64,000 bases of DNA from Thalassia testudinum. Its lineage: Eukaryota; Streptophyta; Magnoliopsida; Alismatales; Hydrocharitaceae. Both the position numbers and the translations under genes were made by a program. Positions 23,376 through 34,983 of the stretch are shown here, piece after piece. Position 1 is the first letter of the stretch, and the number at the start of each line of letters is the position of its first letter. Below the pieces are notes generated by a model. That model ran no database searches. It saw nothing but the letters and a program-made list of their open reading frames with translations, and was not told where the DNA came from. The stretch is taken from NCBI GenBank assembly GCA_037157565.1, contig JAZHRO010000019.1:20337001-20401000 (forward strand), read 5' to 3'.

Positions 23376-24481
23376 TGTTACAGCCACTTCCTGTGCCAGA
23401 GTAGAAGTGGGAGAGCATCACCATGGACTTGGTGGTGGGTCTACCTATTACCTAGTGAGGACACAATGGAGTCTGGGTGATAGTGGATAGATTGACGAAG
23501 ATGGCACTTTTCCTACTGATCCGAGTCACCTTGGGACCAGCATAGTTGGCAGAGAGGTACATTTGTGATGTGGTATGCCTGCACGAAGTTCCACGTGAGA
23601 TTGTATCCGACCGGGATACCCATTTTACTTCCAATTTTTGGGCTGAGTTTCAGCAGGCTTTGGGAACACGGTTGAGGTTCAGTACCGCGTACCACCCTCA
23701 GACAGACGAATAGTCAGAGTGCACTATACAGACACTTTAGGACCTTTTGTGCGCCTGTGTACTAGACTGGAGAGGGTCTTGGGAGGAGCATTTACCCCTG
23801 ATAGAGAGTTATCACTCGAGCATCAGCATGGCACCTTACGAGGCTCTGTACGGATGGAGGTATACTGTGCCTTTGAGTTGGGTTGAGGTGGGGACCAAGT
23901 GGGAGGTTGGCCCCAGGCTGATCCGGAAGAGTCAGGAGGTGATAGAGCAGATCCACAGATGACTCCACACTATTATGAGCAGGTAGAAGAGTTATGCTGA
24001 CCGGAAGCGCAGAGAGGTGTAGTTCGAGGTTGGGGATCACGTCTTTCTCTGTGTTTCACCCATGAAGGGTCTGGAGCATTTTGGGGTGAAGGGAAAGCTT
24101 GCACCGAGATTTGTGGGGCCCTTTGAGGTCTTGGAGTGGGTAGGACCTGTTGCTTACTGGCTTGCCCTTCCTCCCCAGCTTTCTGGAGTGCACGACGTGT
24201 TCCACGTGTCCAACCTCAAGAAGTATTTCGCTGATTCCAGTCACGTTCTGAGCCACGAGAGTGTCGAGATGGGTGATGACCTAACCTACCCCAAGAGACC
24301 AGTGCAGATACTAGACAGAGCCATCCATAATCTGAGATGGAAGCAGGTACCCCTGGTGAAGGTTTTGTGGAGAAGCCAGCGGTACGAGGTGGCTACCTAG
24401 GAGCCTGAGGCGGCGATGCGAGAGCGGTACCCGGAGCTTTTTGAGGGTACGTATTTTCAGACCTACTTCGATCCTCTTTAA
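23376..24481 (+). pseudogene. pol: Decayed gypsy pol: integrase core, C-terminus and chromodomain
   Basis: Continues the relic: MDLVVGLP with the first catalytic Asp (near 23428), then the core segment with [17 protein letters not shown] (second Asp) and [20 protein letters not shown] and [13 protein letters not shown] follow, then a chromodomain-like end ([18 protein letters not shown]), with the stop at 24479. The chromodomain places the family in the chromoviruses, most likely Tekay/Del. About eight in-frame stops are present, mostly CAG-to-TAG. This relic still has the integrase core that the young element lacks; the repeats flanking that core are at 23549-23558 and 24009-24018. Confidence 0.88.
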
Positions 24482-24565
24482 GTTTGTTATGCATTTTATG
24501 TTCCTTTTTCCACACCCTAGCTAGTTCAAGTTTTGGGGACGAAACTTCCTTTAAGTTTGTTATGA
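24482..24565 (+). other. Gypsy 3' untranslated segment without polypurine tract
   Basis: Contains GGGGACGAAACTTCC, usual for this clade just before the 3' LTR. The sequence touching the LTR is AGTTTGTTATGA rather than a purine run. CTTTAAGTTTGTTAT occurs twice, at 24476-24490 and 24549-24563. Confidence 0.7.
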
Positions 24566-27096
24566 TGTAAAGACTCATTCTATTTTTAGCCTTTTAAGAC
24601 ATCTAGAGTATCAGTCAGACGTCTGTCTAGATGTCTGGACCCTTTCCCAGACGTCTGAAAATTAAATTTTTGTACACCTTCTGCGTTTTGCGCGTGGGCG
24701 GCGTGTAGAGCTCTTCTCTCTCTATCTTTTTCCTCCTCCCTCCACCTTGCAAAACCCTAGCCGTGGCCATATAAAAGGCCACCCCTTCCTCTCCTCTCCA
24801 CTCCACCACTACCACCACACCCCACTCCACTACCGTGAGCAAGGGTGCACAAGAGAGAGCGTGAGAGCGAGGAGGAGGAGGGTGCGTGAGAAGGAGAAGG
24901 TCGAGGTCAAGACCTTCATGGAAGCTCGTCGGAAGCTCGCACGGCCATCGTGGCACGTGTGGGAGGAGGGCATTGGAGCGTTGTCCTCGACCACCTGCAG
25001 CAGCTGGAGCTGCAGCAGAGTGAGGGAGACGAGGTGGAGCGCGATGAGAAGCGTAGGAGCATGGTCTGATACTAGAATTTTTCCAATATTAGACGTCCGG
25101 AGTGTCTTCCAGACAATCGGCTGGACGTCTGCTGTCAACACCAGACGTTTGAAAGCATCTATATTGCGAAGGTACGCCTTCTTCGCGGTTACGACCATGC
25201 AGGCTAAAGTGGGTTTCTTCTCTATCGTGCACAGGAGCAACCTTTGGAAGGTGCGCGGAATGCATTTCCAAGCACTTTCGGACGTCTGGACAGCTCATCA
25301 GATGACCAGAGGCATTTTCAGATGACCGAAGGACTGGTCAGATGTCTGGAACTATTTTCAGATGGTCGCAGGGGAGTCCTGAACGTCTGAGGTCACTGCA
25401 GGAACTTGAGGTGAGTCTCTGTGACTTTTAAGACGTCTGGACTTGTTTCCAGACATCTGATTTGGGTCTGCAGACACATTTTTTTGACCCATTTCAGGTC
25501 CGATCGGGATCCGTTTTACGCAAACAAAGTATCTGTGGTTTCCTTGTAAGTTCCCCTACATATTAGAAACCTTTATACAGTGTTCTGAACCTTCCGTTGT
25601 GATGTGTTCCTTGGTATAGGACTTCTATCTACTCCATGTCGGGGGCTCGCAGAGGTTCCTAGGTCTGTGGTTCAAGCCCCCACCCCGGTTATACTTATTA
25701 AATATGAATGCATCTATGAAAATTAGTCAACTGGAAACCTAGGATGTGGCATTAACCCTAGGATTGAGAAATGGTTGAACTAATTGTTCTGCGTAATTGT
25801 AATTGTATATATATGAATGAGCTAAATTGTTAGCCACTGCTTGTAAATAAGTATGATCTGCCTATCAGGAAATGAGCTGCCTGAGATAACTAAACAGTTA
25901 CCTGTGATATCACTTGTTGCATGCATTAAATTGTGGAAATACGAGCTATCTGTGTATAAACAAGAATGAATTGTGAATGATGAAATCTGGATTGGAATAA
26001 TTTGGTGAACATGGACATGAACCCTATGGAGAGTTAGGAGTAGAGCTCCTGTGGTTAGATGGAAAAGTCTGGAATGTGGACGGGAAGTGTGCTGGCCCTT
26101 GAGTACGTGGTACCAAGGAGAGCGACTGTCCCCTTTTAGTGTAGAGCGGAGCTAGCCGCCCTTAGGTTGGGACCCGAGTTTAAGATTGGCCACTCTACAC
26201 CGACTTCTGTTGGCCCTCGCATACATGGTACCAAGGTGAGCTACTAGTGTATGGAGGGAGCTAGCCACCCCACGGGGCCCGGGGTTCAGCTAGCCACCCT
26301 ACATCGACTTGTTAGGCCCTTTGGGCAAACTGGGGTAGTCAGAAGAGGGTGCGCGGACTGTGGAGGGGCGAGACCCCAATTTGGTTCTGAGGGGCTAGAC
26401 CCCTGTTTTTGAGAGGGCTAGGTCCTATATTGTTCCGTGCTGTACTTTGGGCATACCCGTTAGCAGAAACGACTGACCGCGTGTCAGTGCGGGGTAGCTA
26501 CCCGTGCACTTATCGCGTGTGCCGTAGTCACCGCTACGTCTGTCAGTGACCTTGGGGTGGTTGACTGGGTGTAGGACTACCACGGGGGACTCTCTCGGCT
26601 AAGAGAGCACCACGTGCACCTTCTACACTTCGGAAACGACTGCAATCAAGATCGTTCCCACGAGGAACATGCAAGATCAAGAAAGAAATCTGATTATTAA
26701 CCAAATGGGGTGAAAAGGAATTACCTGTAAAATAAAATAACTTGAAAAGGATAAATGTACCTGATACTTTTATTGCTTTAGATAGTATGGTTACCACTCT
26801 ACTCAGCGTTCGCTGACTCTGTCTTTTCATAACACTATTCAGGTCGAGGAGTTGAGCAGCCCGAGCTACCGGCTGCGGAGGGTGCTGGGCCCAGTCGAGC
26901 CCAACCGTAGTTTTCAGTACTTTTTGTTGTACTTTCCTTTACTGCTTGTACGTTTTTATTGCTTAGTTACATTGCATATGTGAATGTGGTTTATTTTCCT
27001 GCTTTTCGGTTATTTCTTGTAGGACGACTGGGTCTTGGGATTAGTCAAGGCGATTCATCTTGGGTTATGTAGGGATTCGGGAACCGGGTCGTAACA
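24566..27096 (+). repeat. 3' LTR of gypsy relic (copy C)
   Basis: 2531 bp from TGTAAAGACTC to GGGTCGTAACA, directly after the relic pol. The TATA box is TATAAAAGG at 24770-24778. Palindrome clusters are at 24600-24655 and 25090-25455, many decayed to AGATGTCT or AGACATCT. Hairpin H2 lies at 25067-25091, in the variant form TGATACTAG. The 4.4-kb unit follows directly at 27097, with no target duplication recognisable. Frames at 24627-25325 are not genes. Confidence 0.88.
24770..24778 (+). promoter_or_regulatory. TATA box of LTR copy C
   Basis: TATAAAAGG followed by a C-rich leader with CTCCACTCC repeats. Confidence 0.65.
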
Positions 27097-27410
27097 ACAA
27101 TCTACCATCTTCTTACTATTTCACATATAAATCTAATACTTTCACTCACTTCAATTGAACTACATACGAGACGCTCTCGTAGAGGTTAAATCACCCAACC
27201 AACAACTCGTATCCCTATGTTCCATCCAACACTTATTCCTCACTCGTAGACCATTGAAAGGGTTACGAATTGATCTGTGAATAACATCACATCAATCAGT
27301 TAAACTCAACTTTCTTCTTTCACGTCCCCTAATTAATGCGAAGTACCATCTGCAAGTGAACCAACCGTCTACCTCCATCCTTAGCTTCTCTCTCCATGGC
27401 TTGTCTAGGG
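27097..27410 (+). repeat. 4.4-kb tandem unit 2, final segment
   Basis: Unit sequence from ACAATCTACCATCTTCTTAC through CTCTCGTAGAGGTTAAATCA up to the next unit start at 27411. Confidence 0.8.
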
Positions 27411-30400
27411 AAGAGATATCTTTAACTCATTGACCTTCGTGATGCTCTTTAGCAACTCCCTCATCAATATAAGCCCAACTTCCATGTGAAATATTGTTGG
27501 AAGAATGATTTCATCAAAATCAAGCTTGCTAAGATAATCAAAACTGAAAATATAGCCTATCAATCTTATTATGACATGACATGATTTAGAAGTTTTTCCT
27601 CCAAATGGAGATGCAAATTTTCTCAACCGCCAATTTGCTCTAGTGGATGGGGAATGGTGTTTCAAAAAATTATTGCCTTTCCAGTGTTCAACATGTGTAC
27701 ACAGTTAGCCTTCACCCTCAAACAATCTTTATAGACTAATATTCCTACCACTATTCTCCTAAGCACATATTTTCTATAGAACTCACATAAGTACCTTGCA
27801 TTCTTCAAGACCTCCATTTTCTTAGCTTTCTAGAGCAAATTGACACCACATTTGGCACTATTTCAAGCAATGATTTCAACCTTGTTGGTTGGCCTATTTA
27901 TGTTAGGGATTCAATATGAAGGGTGATGAGAACCTAGATATGGTAGGGAATCAATATGAAAGGTAATGAGAACCTAGATATGGTAGGGATTCAATATGAA
28001 GGGTGATGAGAACCTAGATATGGTAGGGATTCAATATGAAGAGGGACGAGAGTTGAGAGATTAGGGTGAGCAAAATAAGTAGTCCTAGCCAAATCTATCT
28101 CGACCCGATTACAACACTTCTTAACATATGTTTTCTAACTACATGCTATTATGTTGTTCAATCGAAAATTTATTCAAGGCATTGATAAGTAAAATTCTTT
28201 TGCAAATCTTTAGATCGAGAATGTGTTATATAGTAAAGTGCATCAAATTCATTTTTTTAAGAATATTACTATTTATTATGCTTGTACTATTCAAAGGATA
28301 TGTTGATTCCCAACATAAAAAAATCAAAACCAGCTATATATGAGCTTAACTTCTTGATAATTGACTAAATACTTCTTCATTTTTCCTGGTATATATGTAT
28401 AATTTGATCTTATTTCTCACTAATTGCCATTTCATAGAACATAGCAGACAAAAAGTGTACATAGGATTGAGAGATATCGTATCTCAATTCAAATCTTTTC
28501 ATTTAAAATAAATGGTTTTGTAAATGTGTCAAACCTTGTCAATCATTTCTTCATGTTAGAATATATTTCAAGCCACTATATAATCTCATTTTCCTATCCC
28601 AAAAACACATCCACCACAAATTTGAGGAGGTTTCTTGTTTTTCCTAAAAGTTGGGCGCATCCTAATCCTTGCCTTAGATTGATAAGCCAAGGAGATATAT
28701 GCTATCATTAGGAATGAGAGAACTAGAAAACTTAAGAGCCATCTTGGAACTGCCATGTTTTGAGTATAATTACCAATACAATCTTTCGGTGCCAATGACT
28801 TTGAAATGTATGTCGACATTTCATGTCTTTATAGTAAACACTCGAAATCCATACAATGGTATGTTACTAATGGAAACTTGAAAAATTATTACCTATCTAT
28901 TGTCATATTGCAGTTGTTACATGCCATTACTCCTTTGAAACAATCCTGTTCTTGCTTTTATTATGATCAACTACTTTGCACGAAAACTCTAAGCATCTTA
29001 TCATTGCAGATACCTATTTGCCTCTATTTCATATAAGAAAATATTTACTAAGGTTATTAAACTTCCTTTACGTTAACGATAGTTTCTATACAATAAATGT
29101 CACTTGTATAAAATTCTGATTGTAGCAAACTATGTGATCATGCTATGGACTTTCCCAACTACTAATCCTAGATACTGTTATTCTGATAGCCTTGAAAAAA
29201 TAATGAAAATGACAGAAGCTAATGCACATCTAGTCATGGATCAGTGAGGATGCATGTGCAAAAGATAGAAACTCCTTGGAATGTTATCTCATATTACCTC
29301 TCTATAAATTTTGCATTGTCATTTTTGTTACTCATTAACATGGGACCCCACATTTCTTATCAAATTGTCCATGAAAATTGAAATTCACATTTTCAATACA
29401 AATAACATAGGTAATCAGCTAGGAAGTGCTTATTGCCACTAATTTACTGTAAAACAAAGTAAAGAATTGGGAGGCCTTAAAGGTTGTTTTCTTTTGCTTA
29501 TAACTACTACCAATACGAAGTCACTCTGACCAAATATAATTGGTTAATAGCGATATCATAGGTAATTTACAAGCATATTTGTTATCACATTATGAACAAA
29601 TATAAATTAATGTGAACAATGTTTGTTGTAAAGTAAATTTGAAATAATAATTGAACATAGAGAAATCAATGGTTAAATTCTATTCTCCAAATTTTTGGGA
29701 AAGAGAGAAGTCCCTTTTATTTTCGAATCGATAATTATGTGGCACATCAAATTCGTCTATTTTATATCAACCATTGTATTTAATCTTAAGGAAAAATTTT
29801 CACCATTAATGCTAACAAATGCACCAGCTCCAACCAATAGGTAAACTAGCACATTTTGGAACAAGTTGAATAAGAAACATGTAGTATGGTATGAAGATGA
29901 CAATGCAAACTTGAAACAACAATAACACTTAAAGAGTTCTAGGTTATTGCTTAAGCTAAGTAATACGAAGTGCACAATTGGCCATGACATACACTAAAGA
30001 TTCATTGTCCAAACAATTGAACCGTAAAACGAAGATTAAAATACTACTAAAAGCTCAAATTCAAATGTTAGTAGAGTAGTATGTACGATAAAAGTTAATA
30101 AGAGAAGATTAATTAAAAGTTTGGCTACACGCTTTTCAATATAGTCAATTTTTGTTATCATGCTTCTTTTTCTTCTATGTTAAATGATGATTTATATTTC
30201 TTCAAATCTTGATTATTTTTTGGAATAATTTTTTTTACTGAAAGGCATATAATGAGTTGGATCAGAAATTATATGTAAAATCTACTTTAAATTAACTTGA
30301 GTGCAGTTTGACTAGAAACACAAGTTGAATTCCATGCACCTTGTTCTTATTTGTATCCAAGGGGACTTGAAAGTTTATAGTGTTGCAAAACGACATCAAA

Positions 30401-31635
30401 ACATTGATTTGAATTTGTTATTGTGATTAGAAAGTAATTTTATATCATGATTACCTCGTGTTCTATCACAAATTCTTGTTCACACTATATAAGGATAAAA
30501 TTATGCACACCAGATTAAAAGTTTTTCTCAAGAAAAAAAAAATGACGCAACACATTAGGACAGAATTATATGTATATAGAACATGAAGCCTAAATAAACA
30601 AATAATTTCTTCAAAAAAGCTTCTAGAAACCAAGATTTTTTTACTATCATATTAGAATTGATTGAATGTCAAACCACCTCCTTTGTTGAATTACTTTGTG
30701 ATAACGAAAATCAATAAAATAGAGAAAAAAATTCCATACCAAATGTTAACGCACATTTATCATCAGAATAATTGAGGCACTTGATTTTTTCATATTTATC
30801 TTGAAATTAAATTACTTGAAGCATTAAATACGTACATACATATATTTGGAATATGTACTTGTTGAACGTAAAGGAATTGAAGTTGGCACCATATGCATTC
30901 CAGTAAAAAAATAAGAAACTTCGAGAATTTAAGGTGCTAAGCCCTGATCCACTGGAATAAAATGCACAAAGGAGAAACTATTCTCTGACAAAATACAACT
31001 CAAACGATCCTCTTAATATATAAGATCATTCGGGTATGCAGAGAATTCTAGTGGAGTCTTCTAGCATATTTGAGCATATTCCATGCTTCCCCTATGTGTT
31101 CATCCTCTCATTTTCATGTCTAAATAGCTATTGAAAAAAAAATGGTAGAACTCCGATTAATTTTTGGTACCCATACAATTAAATCATTTTCAATGTATAC
31201 AATAAGTCAACAAATACCGATAGAGAAAATTTTGAAACAAAAAATTTAATCTCATGTTTATTAGATATCCCATTGCTAATGGAAGTACCTAATATTCTAT
31301 TAACTTAACTACAAGTCTAATCTCTTTACAATATACCATCTTCTTACTATTTCACATATAAATCTAATACTATCACTCGCTTCAATCGAACTACATACAA
31401 GACACTCTCGTAGAGGTTAAATCACCTAACTAGCAACTCTTATCCCTGTGCTCCATCCAACACTTGTTCCTCACTCACAGACCATTGAAAGGGTTATAAA
31501 TTGATCCGTGAATAACATTTCATCAATCAGTTAAACTCAACTTTCTTCTTTCACATCCCCCAATGCGAAGTACCTTCCGGAAGTGAATCAATCGTCTACC
31601 TCCAACCTTAGCTTCTCTCCACATGGCTTGTCTTG
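27411..31635 (+). repeat. 4.4-kb tandem unit 3, uninterrupted reference copy
   Basis: The only copy without an inserted element, 4225 bp from one AAGAGATATCTTTAACTCA marker to the next, with a small deletion near 30050-30065 where other copies carry the CAGTTGCTTGCACTATAAG block. Unit 1 minus its two LTRs gives about 4.4 kb, and unit 5 minus its insert gives a similar length. The sequence is AT-rich. The longest frames (27405-27665 minus, 28586-28819 minus, 29757-29990 minus) recur in other copies with indels and stops and match no family I recognise. It could be a macrosatellite or a duplicated fragment of an unknown element. Confidence 0.82.
27904..28045. repeat. 40-bp minisatellite, expanded to 3.5-4 copies
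   Basis: Units starting TAGGGA(T/A)TCAATATGAA at 27904, 27944, 27984 and 28024. Other units have about two copies at the same place (near 2775, 17700, 34924 and 45504). Confidence 0.9.
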
Positions 31636-31685
31636 GGAAGAGATATCTTTAACTCATTGACCTAGGTGGCACCCTTTAGCAACTC
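31636..31685 (+). repeat. 4.4-kb tandem unit 4, first segment
   Basis: Short start of unit 4 carrying the AAGAGATATC marker. It ends with AACTC, the target duplication of solo LTR D. Confidence 0.8.
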
Positions 31686-34473
31686 TGTTATGACCCGATT
31701 CCTGAATCCCTATGAGACACGAGAATCAGACCGACTCGACTGATCCCAAGACCTAGTCGTCCAACGAGAAAGTAACCAAAAGAACAGTAAAATAAACCAC
31801 ATTCATCATGCATGTAACTAACAGTAACAAAAGTACAGCAGTAAAGAAAAAAACTACTACAATACATACCACCACAATAGTAGAGAATTCAAACAGTACA
31901 GAAATATGATGCTTACAATAACAGAGTACAAGGGTAACAGAATATACTCACTACAACCAAAAAATTGGTACAGCAAGTACAACACAAGTAGAACTACTAG
32001 GCTTTACTAGGCCCAGTACCCTCCGCAGCCGCAGGCTCTGGCTGCTCAACACTTGGTCCTGAAAGGGTGACAAAGGTGACATGTCAGCGAAATGTTGAGT
32101 AGAGTGGCAACCAGCTAGCTAAGAAAATAGTAAAGGTAAACAAGTAGCTGTTGTTTTAATTTCTTTCTTTATTTTACTCTTTCTTGGTTTATTGCTCAGG
32201 TCTTTCTCTTGATCTCGAATGTTCCTCGTGGGAATGATCTTAATCACACTTTTCCAAAAAGCAGAAGTAGCACGTGGTGCTCTCCTGGCCGGGAGAGTCC
32301 CCCATGGTGGTCCTACCCTCAGTCAACCACCCCAAGGTCGCTGATAGGCGTAACAGTGACTACGGCATGCGTGATAAACGCACGGGTAGCTACCCCACAC
32401 TGGCATGCGGTCAGTCGTTTCCGTTAACGATTGCGCCCAAAGCACAGCACAGAACCAGTATAGGGTAGAGCCCTTCTCAGTAACAGGGGTCTAGCCCCTC
32501 CATAGTAACCAAACAGGGGTCTTGCCCCTCCATAGTCTGTGCACCCTCGCCTGACTACCCTGGTTTGCCCAGTGGGCCTGACAAGTCGGTGTAGGACGGC
32601 TAGCGGAACCTCGGGCCCCGTGGGGTGGCTAGCTCTCTCCCTGCACTAGCAGCTCTCCTCGGTACTGTGTATGCAAGGGCCACAGAGTTGGTACAAAGTG
32701 GCCAGTCCTAACCCCGAGTCCCAACCCTAGGGAGGCTAGCTCTGCTCCACACTAAACAGGGGGACAGTCGCTCTCCTTGGTACTCCGTACTCAAGGGCCA
32801 GCTCACTTACCCAATTCCATTCCATTTACCTTTCAGGAGCTCTACTCCTAATTCCCCGTAGGGTTCATGCTCATATTTCTTTAACCAAGCCAATTTAGGT
32901 TTCATCATTTCAGTTTTATTTTCATATAGCCCATGTTCCCAATAGTTAATATCCATTCATATACAAGTAGCTGTTATCCAATTTCAGGCAATTATCATTG
33001 TTCTATCTACTTTTCCAAGACTGCAATTCATGCATTCACAACATTCGTTTCAGTGTTTCTGTTCCTAGGCTTCATGCCACACCCTAGGATCTATCATTCA
33101 ATCTAGTTTTCCAATCCTAGGATTCATGCCATACCCTAGGATCTATCATTCAATCTAGTTTTCAAGTCCTAGGATTCATGCCATATCCTAGGATCTATCA
33201 TTCAATCTAGTTTTTAGACCCTAGGATTCATGCCATACCCTAGAATCTATTATTTATCTCAAGGATGCATTAATGTTGGTAAATATCCAAGGGGAGCCAC
33301 TCTACCCGCAAGACCGGAAGTAGTGGGGGCGTAATCGGCAGGTCAGCATGCCTCCGCAACCCCTAGAGCCGTAACGAGATGAGGTCCTAATACAAGGATC
33401 AATCACAAGGAACCACTCAGAATAGGATAAAACTATTTTAAACAAGTAGAGGAACTAATTCTGAGAAGAACGGAATCTCAAACGCGAAAATTGGACTTCG
33501 AATGGACCCTAAACGGGTCAAAAATGACAACTCTGACCCAAATTAGACGTCTGGAAGGTATTCCAGACGTCTTAAAAGATGGTCCAGGTCATACCTTACT
33601 CTGAGCTGTTCTTCAGAAGTCCAGGATCCCGCTGAACCGTCTGGACCTAGTTCCAGACGTCTGACTATCACTCCGGACGTTTGGAGACTCTCTCCGCCGT
33701 ATGGTGCTGTGCCCAGACGTTTGATCTATGTAGGAGGGTGTGTCCTTGCGCCTTCCCGAATGAAACCTGCATGCGTACGCAAACGATCTCAACACGGCAA
33801 TGAGACAGAACCTTCGACGGAACGGCCTGCATGGCCGCGTCCGCAAGAAGGAGAAAGATGAGAATATTATACCTTTCAGACGTCTGGATCTTCCTCCAGA
33901 CGTCTCCCGCATCGTCTGGACTTAGGTCCAGACGTCTGATTCTGGGAAATTTTCCCAGAATTAGAACCTTCTCACCTTCTTCCCACTGCGCTCGTCCGCC
34001 TGCTGCCTGAGCTGCAGCAGCACCAGGGTAACCTCCTCAGCACCACGCTCCCACTGTGCGCACCCGTCGGTCGGCCCTGGCAGCCCCGGCGAGTTTGCTC
34101 TCTCTTCCTCACGCGCTCCGCCTCTTCTCCCTCTCGCTGCACCTCCTCCTCCTCGCACGCACTCGGCAGCAGCTGATGCCCTCGCTCTCTCACTCTCACG
34201 CTAACACTGGAAGAAGAAGGAGGAGACAGAGGAGTGGTGGGTGAGGGAGTGGGAAGGGGGAGAGGGTATTTGAAGGCATCGGGGGAGAGAGAAAAGGAAA
34301 GAGGAACGCCTGCAGGTTGGTGGGTGTAGTCTGCGCACGCACTTGCGTAGACTCGCAATCGTACGCCGCAAAAATTTAATTCCAGACGTCTGGGAAGGCA
34401 TCCAGATGTCTGACCAGACATCTGGACCAACTCCCAGACATCTTAAAAACGTTTGATGTCGTGGATCTTAACA
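31686..34473 (-). mobile_element. Gypsy solo LTR (copy D)
   Basis: 2788 bp from TGTTATGACC to GGATCTTAACA, flanked by the duplication AACTC (31681-31685 and 34474-34478). Closely similar to copy A and in the same minus orientation, but with a different duplication, so it is an independent insertion. It contains the 52-bp minisatellite (about 33065-33254), hairpin H1 (33545-33572), H2 (33937-33963) and palindrome clusters. Frames at 32209-34430 are LTR by-products. Confidence 0.9.
33545..33572. other. Conserved LTR hairpin H1, best copy
   Basis: AGACGTCTGGAA, loop GGTA, TTCCAGACGTCT: a perfect 12-bp stem whose arms each contain the AGACGTCT palindrome. Equivalents at 6012-6039 (loop CACC), 51061-51088 (loop CACC) and 55869-55896 (loop CTCC) keep a 4-nt loop. 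Confidence 0.85.
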
Positions 34474-34983
34474 AACTCCCTCATCATTCTAAGCCCAACT
34501 TCCATGTGAAATATTGATGGAAGAATGATTTAATCAAAATCAAGCTTGCTAAGATATTCAAAACTATAAATACAGCCTATCAATCTCTTTATGACATGAC
34601 ATGATTTAGAAGTTTTTCCTCCAAATGGAGATGCAAATTTTCTCAACCGTCAATTTGCTCTAGTGGATGGGGAATGGTGTTTCAAAAAATTGCTGCCCTG
34701 GCAGTGTTCAACAAGTGTACACAGTTAGCCTTCCCATTCCAACAATCTTTATAGACCAATATTCCCACCACTATTCTCCTAAGCACATATTTTCTACAGG
34801 GCTCACATAAGTACCTTGCATGCTTCAAGACCACCATTTTCTTAGTTTTATAGAGCAAATTGACACTCCATTTGCCACTATTTCGAGCAACGATTTCAAC
34901 CTTGTTGATTGGCCTGCTTGTGGTAGGGATTCAATGTGAAGGGTGATGAGAACCTAAATATGGTAGGGATTTAATATGAAAAG
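34474..34983 (+). repeat. 4.4-kb tandem unit 4, second segment
   Basis: Resumes after solo LTR D and stops abruptly inside the 40-bp minisatellite, where copia Gag sequence begins. About 1.9 kb of the unit (equivalent to 28040-29965 of unit 3) is absent before it resumes at 38264. Confidence 0.8.

Noticed and set aside
27405..27665. Minus-strand frame recurring in tandem units (also 45036-45227)
   Set aside because: The DFDEI segment loosely recalls copia RT, but neighbouring motifs are absent, other copies carry stops, and the similarity is too weak to call.
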